DNA of 19,170 bases from Phoronis ovalis (taxonomy: Eukaryota; Phoronida; Phoronidae): the NCBI GenBank assembly GCA_028565635.1, contig JAOXYB010016310.1, positions 1 through 19,170 on the forward strand, given 5' to 3'. A program made the position numbers and the translations under genes. Shown in pieces: positions 8,587-18,326 of this stretch (position 1 is the stretch's first letter; every line of letters starts with the position of its first letter). The notes below the pieces were generated by a model that saw only the letters and a list, made by a program, of their open reading frames with translations, did no database searches and was not told where the DNA came from.

Positions 8587-10430
8587 GTATTCAGATTTTT
8601 TGCTCAAGAGTATTTTTTGAAGAATAAATTGATTTTAAATTTATAATTGTTTTTTTGCAAGAATTTGTGTTTATAGGCACACTAAGCATTCAACAGCATA
8701 ATAAGGCTAAGCATTGATATGCAAAATGATTTTTCAAAGAAATCCAATATTATAATAAATATGTCAAACATTAGCTCCGATATAGCTATTAGTTATTAGT
8801 CCCTGTTATTAGTTATAATCAAACTGACTTAGGCTTTTGGTCAGTCTTTTGTTTGTCTGCTTTGAAAGTTAGTTAAAATTGGAATGTTTTCTATGTAGCT
8901 AATTTCACAAGCTAAATTAAATTTGTTGCGTGTAGGCTTTTGATCTTTCCGGCACCTGTCCAACTCTCGTCTGTTCTTATTTCTTGGAATATGAACTCGC
9001 ACTCTTTGTTCAGAAATATATTTATGTACTGGATATATTTTATAAGAACCAGGTTTATTAGAAATACCACGAAAGCTTGTCGTTTTAAGTGGCATCTATG
9101 TAAAAAATTGCAATATCGAGAATATAATCTCATAAATGTATTGTATTCGCCATTTCTTGTTTTGCATAAACTCGTAAATCAATATATGCTCTATCCCGTC
9201 ATGCATTGTACAGATCTACAGCAGTCGGCATGAAAGAACACATAATTAGTTGAGAACCGTGTTTGTTCCAGCTTATTTTGACCAGATCTTGTCGAATATT
9301 GGATAAATATAAGGGTAAGTACACTGGGAAGCTATGAGACCCAGATTTGGTTTTAGGTCTGCGTGATTTCGGGAACTCGGATCGTGATGTTGGCTAGGCC
9401 ATTCGCCTTCAGTGCTTCACAAGCAAATGATCCAACTGATACGCTTCTTTCATTACTAAATATTAGATTTTACTCAAAATTCGACCTTTCTTCCCAAATA
9501 TGATAAATAAGTATAACCCCAATGTTGCAACAGAGTGCCGAATACTCCCCGATTACATTTCGTTTAATGTCTAGATTAGGGTATATTAAAATAAAAATTG
9601 ATTTGTTAGTTCTAGTTCACTTCTCTAAAACAAATTAAATCATCAAAAATACTACATATCAGATTATAACCATTATCAGTGAAATATATCCATTATGAAT
9701 TTTTTCCTGCTTAAAACCTCGAGCATATCACAAAAACTGCAAAAACAACACACCAGTACTCTTGAGAAATTTTAATAATGTCATAATATTCCAATAACAA
9801 ATGAATTACCTTTATTTGTTTCAATGTTGGAAAATATCTTTTGAAAAACCAATCTTTTGTGAACTGTTAAACTTGATGCATTTATTTCTAATCACAGTGT
9901 ACAAGCAGTAAAGAAAATAAGCCATTAGCTTCATTTATAAATACTGCTTTGAAGTTCCATATTTCGTGGGTGCATTTGGGCGAATCCTGTTATTATTTTG
10001 TCTATATCATGTTTGAAATCATAATGTATGTGGGCAAGAGAGCATAATCTTTCCATACCAGTGGTGGCTCTTGTGTAATTATGTAACCTCCTGACACTTA
10101 ACTATACACCCGATTCCGTGATTAGGGTGTGAAAAATGTTCCTGTCATTTCAAAAGGGAAGAGCATTCGCACCAAACACACCCCCCATCTGACGGGCCTG
10201 ATTATGTAATTGGAAAACTTGCATGAACTCCATTCCCAAAATCATCTTTACTTTTTAAAAAATAACTGCTTATTACAAATTTAAACTAGTAACAAACCTG
10301 ATGTTGCAACATTAAATCTTGTTTTTTCTAATTTTGTTTATTAAATGAAGAACCAACCATATCCTTGTGATTTATATAGGAGCGTCTATATATCTTGTGT
10401 ATGCAGGATCCCGGTGGTCACTTGTGTAAA
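8587..10430. other. Intergenic, no supported gene
   Basis: AT-rich sequence. Overlapping open frames on both strands at 8841-9233 (70-97 codons) show no recognisable family, and neither strand is better than the other. A strong donor-like G|GTAAGT at 9315 could close a non-coding first exon of the LDB gene (see findings). Otherwise I see nothing. Confidence 0.5.
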
Positions 10431-10439
10431 GGGTGGGTT

Positions 10440-10885
10440 CACATGTGCAAACATAGGTTGAAAAAAGGCCCCTTAACACTTAGATAGCTTGCTAAAAAGT
10501 ACTCCTTTGGAAGATTTGCAGCTTTAAAAATGGACCCTTTGGCAGACCTTACTTAATATTTATCAGATACGTTAATATGTAGCTGCGTGGGTTAAGCCAC
10601 CCTGATTTTCCGCATTTTATGGTGAAAAACACCCTTTTTTCACTACGCGTTTGGTATATATCTGAATGGTGAAAAACATACCCTTTGGCAGATCTGAATT
10701 CATTGTAAAAACAGTACTCCACTGAGGATGTCACATGAGGATGTGAAAAGATTACAGTACCCATGCGCGAACAAAGAGTTAAAAAACTGCTTAATGTGAG
10801 TATATATATACCACTTTGGAATACTGGTAGGTTGGATGTTACCCTTTGACAGGCCCTTTTAACAAATGCATCACTCTGACTGAAA
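10440..10885. repeat. Degenerate repeat array with CCCTTTGGCAGA-type units
   Basis: Related phrases recur: CCCTTTGGCAGA at 10535 and 10681, CCCTTTGACAGG at 10842, TCCTTTGGAAGA at 10503, and GGTGAAAAAC at 10621 and 10668. A larger duplication with a period near 320 is visible: the block starting CATGTGCAAACA at 10442 resembles the one starting CATGCGCGAACA at 10762, and both lead through a poly-A-rich run into a C..TTTGG.A box and then a CCCTTTG.CAG. box. It looks like an old, decayed non-coding repeat. I do not recognise the family. Confidence 0.6.
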
Positions 10886-11189
10886 ATATATTCTTCGGCA
10901 ACCTATATACACATAATACGTATTATTGCAGAGATATATCTTTTCACATTATTTTTTGTTTTATAATACATCTGTATAAACATTCATTTTTGTCATTATT
11001 GGTGAGTAAGGCATGAAAATAAAAAAACTATGATTTGGTTCCGGTTACCCGACCGATCATTTTAAACCTTGACTATAAAGTTTTGATAACGAACATTTTG
11101 TCAATAGAATTAAATTAATTTCCTAACTACCCTGTTTTTTTGGCCAAGTAATAGAAACCATACATTGTAAATGATTTTGTTATTTTCAG

Positions 11190-11320
11190 GTTATATCTTA
11201 ATCTTTGGTACTGGTGCTTTAAATCCCAGCCGACGAACTGGACCAACCGCCTTGGCTGGGCCCCAGGATGCCTGTGCAACAAATGCTCCCCAGTCCATTG
11301 GACAGGGACCCAGGGCTTGC
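11190..11320 (+). CDS. LDB1/2: LDB start exon (5' UTR 11190-11267, coding 11268-11320)
   Basis: Acceptor TTGTTATTTTCAG (ends 11189), donor TTGC|GTAAGT. It is more GC-rich than its surroundings. The coding frame, fixed by the next exon, has an in-frame TAA at 11220-11222 and its first ATG at 11268 with A at -3, so translation starts here (second in-frame ATG at 11283). There is no other ATG in the exon before it. Residues LDRDPGLA lead into RHTPY, resembling both LDRDVG and EPGIG of vertebrate LDB. The longest open frame across this exon (11171-11401) is in a different, non-coding register. Confidence 0.8.
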
Positions 11321-14300
11321 GTAAGTTTTTTATGCTTGACTGATTACTGTAGTTTTGATAAACTGGGGAGTTTCACCAAAATACTGATGGCATCCATGTA
11401 ACAATTTTCATTTCATGCCAAATATTTCCTTAGGGCTTGTCAGTCAGACTAACATAATATGATGCAATTTTCATAAAGTCACGGTATCGTCTGGTTACAT
11501 AAGTCTTCTTAGTTCTACAGTTATAATAATTACATATTTCTAAAGTGCAGAAATCTAGCATGCTATTTTTAATCTACCTCCAAGCAGTGAAACGTCCTAG
11601 TGTATTTGGATGAGAATTTTTAAAATTTTAATATGTCCAACAGTTTTAACTTTTGAGACAAGTTTGAGCTATCAAAATGTTCGTCTCAAAATATCCATCG
11701 ACCTTGTGGTCCAATTTTTGAAGACTATCTTAGTTCTGCAAAGAAACGCCGAGATAGACCTCATACCTTGGATGATCCTGTGAATTGGACTTCGGCTAGT
11801 GTCATAAACTTCAAACGATCCTGTACGTAAGACTTCAGCCAGTAGCATCATGCATATTTGCATATGGTTTTTGAATGATTATGCTTTCGATTGAAAAATA
11901 AATTTCCTTTTCAGAGTTCAAATATTTTGAAGTATAAAAATTACAAAATAAATAAATTACACAATTTAAAAGTGAATTATTTAAGAATATACTAATATAT
12001 AGCAGCATCATTTTTAAATGGAACTTGCAAGATTTTGATTTTTTGCATGATTTTGATTTTTGCAAGATTTTAGTACTACTCTACATAGTGGTAACCCAAA
12101 TAAAATCTTGGTAAAATAATAACAGAAAGTTATTCACTTCAATTTCCGCAAATCATAAGAATATTTCTCATACAGCATGAAATACAGCTGCATGCTAATT
12201 AACAGGGCAAGCAAAAGGAAATTTCCCGATTCGTACTTGTGTAATAATGTCCAAAATAAATAATTCCAAAAATAAATAAAGATTCTTACGCTTTGATGGA
12301 TTTGTAGTCGTGCATAGTAGGTGCATTAATTAGTTATGATTTTACCATGATAGTTTAATATTATTTTGAAGTAGTGTTGTCACCACTCTAAATCATGTGT
12401 TTTATGTTTAATATTTATGATGTATATTTTTTTGTGGAGTTCTATCTAAGATATAAGATAGTAAATTAATGTATTTTATTTTAGTTTCTGCATGATGTAG
12501 ATTTCTAGTTATAACCCTTGTTAGATTACTGAGATAAGTCATTGGTATACCATCAGTCTAAGTGTTTCTGCAGTTTGAGACATTTACTAGTGTGTTGCTG
12601 TGCGTATCCAGAAATAGTTGTTATACCTTCAGAATGATCCAATGATCTTTAAGGGCATGGTGTGCCTTGTACCTAATAAAAACTCATTATTGCATGAATA
12701 TAGGTGTTTTTTGGTTAACAGTATCCTGTGACTTCAATGGAAGATCCTTTGTAAGCGCAGGGATTTCTGGTTGTAGCTAATTGTTGAACACATTCTCAAT
12801 TTAACAAAAAAACAACAACAAAAAATTGTACATTGCTGAATAATGTACGCCATGCTCATACTGTGAAATTTACACTTGTAATGTAAATGTTGCCAAATTG
12901 AAAGATCTCTGGTGTGGATCTAACTTTAATTGTACGTATTGGCTAGTTAATTGATTTTCTGTGCTAGTTTTGCTATTGACCTGTCTTTGACTTACCTCAT
13001 CTTTCCATTGTGCTCTTTCTTTGTATTGATTTTTACTTGTGGAGTTAAATATTGTTTTGTAGCTGTCTATTTTTATTTTTGCAACCCTCTTAATCTATAC
13101 AATCTAAAAAATCGTGTGCGCTTGTTAAGGACAATGCCAAAATCAAGTGTAAACTATCAGCATTGTATCTTTACATGCCAGGAGCATACATAAAAACATC
13201 ACAAGCCCTGAAATCTGTACACACTAACTTTTATTTATATGCAAAAAAGACTTCTCGATCAATAAGTGTAATTGTCTTTACAAACAATTAAGGCATTGTT
13301 TTGATCCTATCAAAAGTCTGTAGGGTTAGCATAATGTAAAACTGTAAAACAAGTAGATTAGAAAATTTGCATTCAATCTGATTTCTCATACTCAGTTGCA
13401 GTGTTGTCCAATGACAGAAATCACTGAGGTCTGTTTTGGAAAATTCTAATAAATTATGAGTTCTAAATTTAGATTGTTAGTTATGCATTTTGCCACTGTC
13501 TGATAAATTTGTGGTTTTATCATGTATAGTGTTGAACTATTTTAATTCCATAGCTAGGAATGGTGCTAAGATAGGGGAACTGATACTGCCTGCGGAGAAC
13601 ACAGCTGAGTCAGCTTGTGGCAGGAGATTGAGAAAGAACATTGTAACAGAAATTTAGAAAAGTCTAGTAACCCCGCTATAAAAATCATTTTAATGTTTTA
13701 TTAATAACCAGTAATCTATAAAAACTTCCAGGGCTGTTATGGTTTTGTTAAAAACTTTGATTGTTAACAACCTTTAATTGACAACTGATATGAAAAAAGT
13801 TGTTTCCATTAAATGCATTAAAATTTATTGAAAAATTGACTAGACACCTATAAAAAATATTTATTAATAATGTGTCTGGTATAAATTTTGATGCTTTAAT
13901 AATTTTACTACCCGGCGGGAGTTCGATTCGTGTCAGTTTGTATCTGTCTTATGGTGTGATAACTTGCCTTCATACAGTTACTGAAAATGAATGGGCCATT
14001 CTATATTGGAGAATGGTAAGTAGGATGCCTTGGATGATTTCTCTTTTTTGGAATCAGTAATAAACTGACGCCAGTCTCTGGAATAATAGATTTTTTGAAT
14101 TATTCAGTAGTATACTTCAATATTACAACAATCCATCAACAGCACAAATGCCTGGAAGATTTTTCCAAATTAAACTGCAAAAAAATCTTAGATAATCTTT
14201 TGATACTGAAATTAAATTCCAAAAGCAGAACTGACTAATGTAACTTACCCTCTATTTGAATATCAATATTTCCAATAGTGTTGAGCTGAAAAGCAACACA

Positions 14301-17300
14301 ACACCACTAAAAATTTGGTTCTGTCTCTGGATAGTTATTTTTAGAAGGCTGGGTATATGTAGATTTATTAGTAATAGAAGAATTTCAAATGCTTGGTTTT
14401 TTAGAAATCCACGTAGCTGTACCCCAAACAGGTACCTTATATATATTTTGGGTGGGAATGTACCAGTGGGAGTAAATGTTTCAAACCATATACCATAACA
14501 TTACCCCATTTACCAATTTTTTTAATGCTAAAATTTTAATGTAAGGTTCAAAATACTTTTCTAAGACAAATTAGATCCAGTGTGTACCTCCCTTGTAGAT
14601 CTTTTGATTAAATCATGCCCATGCTATATAAAGAACCCACCAATACCAGCATCACATCCCTGTAACACATACTAAGATACATAATTGTGGAATATACATA
14701 TTTGTCCTCCAAGTCAATTAATGATTGCAAAATTATGGGTCAGTTCCGGTTTATCTCCCTGGACAGACCTTCCTGCCTGATAAAACATCCTTTCTGGTGA
14801 TGTGATAAGGTTTGAGCACAGTAACAATGAATTAAGTTACACATATTCTAGGAAAAACACATATTTGTATTAACTATGTATATTTTGCTTTAATTTTCCT
14901 GAAGATGTATAGCAAATGTACAGTAACATGCGTGAACAGATGTACGGTGAGATATTTCAATTCTGTCTGTTGTGTCACATGCATGCAAGTTTTTTCAGAA
15001 ATAGGTATAAAAGTAATCTAAAGAAACTTTTTTATAATTAACAAAAATATGACTGGAACTGGACAATCATGGTAAGGTCATTTTTTAAATGAAATTATAT
15101 TGAGATTTTGAACATAAATGTACACATGAAAGTACTTTTAGTCATGACAGGTAAACCCTAATTATTTGTAAGTATATATATTAACATGGGGAGTTTATTT
15201 ATTTTTCAGATGACCTGTTTACCAGTTAAACAAAAATCAGAGTATTAATTACAATAATCCATTTATTAAAGATGGCCAGTTTACTGATCTGCTTTACTTA
15301 AAAACAATACTTTGTAAGAAATTTTAAGTTTAATTTATTAACTTGCAATCTCGGTTAATTTCAGGCGAAATATTTGACAGGGTTTCAAAAACAATTTCGT
15401 TATGTATAAAAATCAGCAACATGTCGTCAAATTTGGATTGTGAAATAATTAATGTAGTACGGTTACGGTAATTGCTGCATGAATTGCAGTACAATTCTAA
15501 CCTGCCAGTACGGTGAAAGTTGTTTTACATTGCCTTTATTCACCTTAAAAATTATGTGGAAGGATGCCATGAATTGTAGAAATAAATATTTTCTATATTA
15601 TGCCTATTCCATTATAAAAATTAAAGCTATCATGTCATTAATAAAAAATGAACTGCTTTTTGTAACATTAATATTAGCATACTTATAAATGACTAGTATG
15701 TGCTAGCACAAACAGTACTGTGCAATGTACCGTGTGTGTATTTTTGTGGCTATAATAAATTTTTTAGGTGGTGGTAATATTGTCATGTAAACATTTGATT
15801 AAAAGTTTTGTTGGGGGAAGGGGGTTGTAGTACAGAGTGTATGTGCAATTATGCATCCCAACAGCATTTGTGATTCACAAGTTTTTGGTAATTTTCACCT
15901 TAAAAGGTGAATAAGAACATGTGTTACATTCTTGATTCTTGAAATACCTTCGGTATCAGTTTGACAAAGGTTTTTCTGCTGAATCAGTTTTGGAAGAAAT
16001 AAAATACCTTACAATAATGGTTAATTTATCTTTCAATTGTTTTCTGCTGTTTTCTTGTTTTAAAAATGTGGCCTTTTGAAATAAAACACATAAAAATTAG
16101 GATTCTTTTATATCTTCAAAAGTTTTTTAATACACCTAAAACTGGCATACCTACTTGAACATGTCAGAGAGTTTTAAAACAAACATTTTTTTGATAAAGT
16201 GTTTATTCTTCCATTTAAGCTAATGTATCTTTAGGGTAGATGAAATTTTGTATTATTTTAAAACCCACTACTGCCAGATAATTAAGTTAAATAGCAATTA
16301 ATTCCAAGATATTGCCTAGAAAATTAATAATTTTAAGCACTCTCACAAGTAGCATAACACAGGAACTCAACATGGTTCCTTCATGTTTGAGCAGCCGTGC
16401 AGATGTCATATCCAAGTTACCACTTTCCTGCCTTTCTACAAAAATTGAAATTTTCTTTTGATTCTTTCTCTTTCTTAATCTTAGTGATATCACAGCTTAC
16501 ATGAGTGACATTTCAATTACAAAATGTTTGGTTTCATATCCATGTTTTCATAGTTGAACATATATATCCTCTTTCCTGACTTGATTGAACCGTGATTTGT
16601 AAGCCCCATTCAATAAGAGGTGGAGAAAGTATGAAGGAATATAGAAAAAGTGTAATATAATATAAAATATTATAAAACAGAAATACAGCAGCTTGTATAA
16701 AGTGCCATTCACCAGCTCCAAATTAATATTAGCTAATTTGGAGCGAAAAGTAAACTGTTTTCAGTAGGGTCTGTCAGAGTGAAAGGCCACAGCATTCAGA
16801 TCTAGATTATAATTGTTGATATATAGATAGAAAACAACTGTCTGTGTGATTTGTCATAGAAACAGTTGCAAACCAGCATGGAGTCAGTACCCACTTTGTA
16901 CTATTCCACATTGCTTAGTAAAGTGAATGAATATATGGCTAGGCAAGTACCTAAAGATATCCTTATTGTAATTGCATTGGAATTTTAAAATACTACTGCT
17001 ATTTTTTGATGTTGAATCAAATGAGGACTCTGGACTTCAAGCAAGTTATGCAACAGTTTATTGATCACACTGAATCCTTGCAATGGTGCCAAATCTTGGA
17101 ATAGGGATTTCTCTGTTTTGCCTTTAGTGTCAGCATCATAGTAAATGCTATTTTATATTGAATGGGCTGATCATGATTAAAATAACTCTGGGACATGTTA
17201 ATTTTATTTGTTACAACAATTAGCACAAACTATGAAATTTCATTAAAATTGGTTAAGAAATTGTCTTTTTTGTTTCAGGAGGCACACACCATATATGGGC

Positions 17301-17953
17301 CAACCGGACTACAGAATACATGAACTAAATAAAAGGCTACAGCAACGAACAGAGGTAAGAAAATATATACTATAAATGTAAATGGCAGAGATTCTGTCAA
17401 CATTTGGAGAATTATAGTTGATTGGATCTACACACTTAAATTTTGCAGAAAAATTGGTATTCTGAAGTGAATTATATCACATTGGATAAATGTAGATTTT
17501 TATATTGGCAAGATATAGCGCAAAGGACATTTCCTGTCTGATGTTATACTTTCAGACTCTGGACTGAAAATTATACAGTCCCTCTACCCCCCCCCCCTCG
17601 TATGCCTATATTCAGTTTGTCAATTGAAATTAAATTAGGATAACTACAAACAAGATTATTTAACTTGCTTTCTAAATATTGGCCTCATATGGATAACAGT
17701 ATGAAGACTGAAGATGGTTCAGTTAATGTCAAAAGATGGTGTCGGTACCTTGATTCTCTGCCAGTTTGTAGTTGTCAAAATTGAACTACATTTGAACTTC
17801 ATACCAGGGCTGACATGGGTATATTTGTGAAGAATGTTTGTTCTTTCCAGGACAGTGATAACATATGGTGGGATGCCTTTTCTACAGAATTTTTTGAAGA
17901 TGATGCTACTTTAACACTGACATTTTGTCTTGAAGATGGACCAAAACGATACT
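11190..17953 (+). CDS. LDB1/2: LIM-domain-binding protein (LDB/CLIM/NLI/Chip), 5' three exons; continues beyond window
   Basis: Coding parts 11268-11320, 17279-17354 and 17851-17953 join in frame: MPVQQMLPSPLDRDPGLA, then RHTPYMGQPDYRIHELNKRL, then the block with WWDAF.TEFFEDDA and TFCLEDGPKRY. This is the start of the conserved N-terminal dimerisation domain of LDB proteins (vertebrate LDB1/2, fly Chip). LDB is a nuclear cofactor that self-associates and binds LIM domains of LIM-homeodomain and LMO proteins through a C-terminal LID, together with SSBP proteins, to bridge enhancers and promoters. The LID and most of the dimerisation domain lie to the right of the window. 77 complete codons are present (about 375-410 residues expected). 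Family identification is secure; LDB1 versus LDB2 is not meaningful for an invertebrate ortholog. Confidence 0.93.
11774..11850. repeat. Two-copy degenerate tandem repeat, period 43
   Basis: Copy 1 from 11774 and copy 2 from 11817 share GATCCTGT, then GACTTC, GC, AGT and CAT at the same spacing. Confidence 0.6.
12026..12072. repeat. Short tandem repeat, 17-18 bp unit
   Basis: TGCAAGATTTTGATTTTT-like unit repeated about 2.6 times, with starts at 12026, 12044 and 12061 and one A-to-T change in the second copy. Confidence 0.8.
15894..15911. repeat. Perfect 8-bp hairpin (TTCACCTT/AAGGTGAA)
   Basis: Arms 15894-15901 and 15904-15911 separated by AA. A second small stem ATACC/GGTAT with a TTC loop follows at 15944-15956. 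The loops are tight, so it may equally be a palindromic protein site. Confidence 0.6.
16715..16744. repeat. Perfect 11-bp inverted repeat (GCTCCAAATTA/TAATTTGGAGC)
   Basis: Arms 16715-16725 and 16734-16744 around an 8-base spacer, inside the large LDB intron. Could be a hairpin, a dyad site for a dimeric factor, or a remnant of a small transposon. Confidence 0.75.
17279..17354 (+). CDS. LDB1/2: LDB exon 2 of window (RHTPY...DYRI.ELNKRL)
   Basis: Acceptor TTTTTGTTTCAG, donor GAG|GTAAGA. With the two bases from the previous exon it gives exactly 26 codons, ARHTPYMGQPDYRIHELN and onward to QQRTE, matching the LDB family across its whole length. Fly Chip and vertebrate LDB share RHTPY and the DYRI.ELNKRLQ core. 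Confidence 0.95.
17355..17850 (+). other. LDB intron between the RHTPY and WWDAF exons (496 bases)
   Basis: GTAAGA..TTTCCAG. Contains an 11-C run (17587-17597) and a 31-codon open frame from ATG 17689 to TGA 17782, with no recognised product and no splice support. Confidence 0.85.
17587..17597. repeat. Poly(C) tract, C11
   Basis: Uninterrupted run of 11 C in an otherwise AT-rich intron. Confidence 0.9.
17851..17953 (+). CDS. LDB1/2: LDB exon 3 of window (WWDAF/EFFEDD/CLEDGPKRY)
   Basis: Acceptor TGTTCTTTCCAG, donor TACT|GTGAGT. 34 codons plus one base. It contains NIWWDAFSTEFFEDDATLT and FCLEDGPKRY, one of the most conserved blocks in LDB proteins. The next exon should begin in phase 1 with a Thr-Ile-Gly-Arg-Thr-Leu type sequence; none is seen before the window ends. 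Confidence 0.96.
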
Positions 17954-17994
17954 GTGAGTTGTATCTTATATGTTGTTACATTGTTGTATTAAAT

Positions 17995-18004
17995 GGGGGG
18001 GGGG
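17995..18004. repeat. Poly(G) tract, G10
   Basis: Ten consecutive G, 42 bases into the intron after the WWDAF exon. Confidence 0.9.
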
Positions 18005-18312
18005 AGTTGATTGCATGTAATAGTCCTATTTGTTTACAATATCCATTACAAATTCTTGCATTAGAGTAAAGTTGGTCTGCCATCTACTTAAATTTATCAT
18101 GGACCTGTGTATATTTTATTATAAGGAAGTAGTATTAATCTCAATTATCCCATTGTTGGCTGTGTATTAGAAATTAATTCCTGAAAAATATCAGTTTGAG
18201 AAAGGTTTGAATTGCTGTATTGCTTAGCACTTCATCATCTGTAAAGAATATTTTAGGTTCAACTGATATGAATTAAAGCTGACCACTTTGTTATGGAAAT
18301 TTATCCCAAGTC

Positions 18313-18326
18313 GGGGGGGGGGGGGG
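18313..18326. repeat. Poly(G) tract, G14
   Basis: Fourteen consecutive G as read. Exact length is uncertain because sequencing of such runs is error-prone. Confidence 0.85.

Larger units (their letters stand above)
11321..17278 (+). other. Large first LDB intron (5958 bases)
   Basis: GTAAGT..TTTCAG intron between the start exon and the dimerisation-domain exons. A large 5' intron is a usual place for enhancers and alternative promoters in developmental regulators. It holds small repeats (11774-11850, 12026-12072, 15894-15911, 16715-16744) and an unexplained open block at 13481-13657. Other open frames (12951-13193, 13872-14060, 14256-14498, 15479-15688, minus 16287-16493) have no recognisable product. 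Confidence 0.8.

Noticed and set aside
8841-9233. Overlapping open frames on both strands in the intergenic region
   Set aside because: Neither strand shows a recognisable domain, and mutual overlap on opposite strands in AT-rich DNA is common by chance. An unrecognised transposon fragment cannot be excluded.
11171-11401. 76-codon open frame across the LDB start exon
   Set aside because: It is in a different register from the one required by the RHTPY exon and reads through the donor into intron. The real coding frame begins at ATG 11268.
13870-13935. GTTCGATTC at 13921 resembling a tRNA/SINE B box
   Set aside because: The flanking bases do not form a T-stem and I found no good A box or acceptor stem, so no tRNA or SINE call is justified.
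16287-16493. 68-codon minus-strand frame in the LDB intron
   Set aside because: No recognised motif, no promoter or splice evidence, and extends only by low-complexity AT-rich codons.
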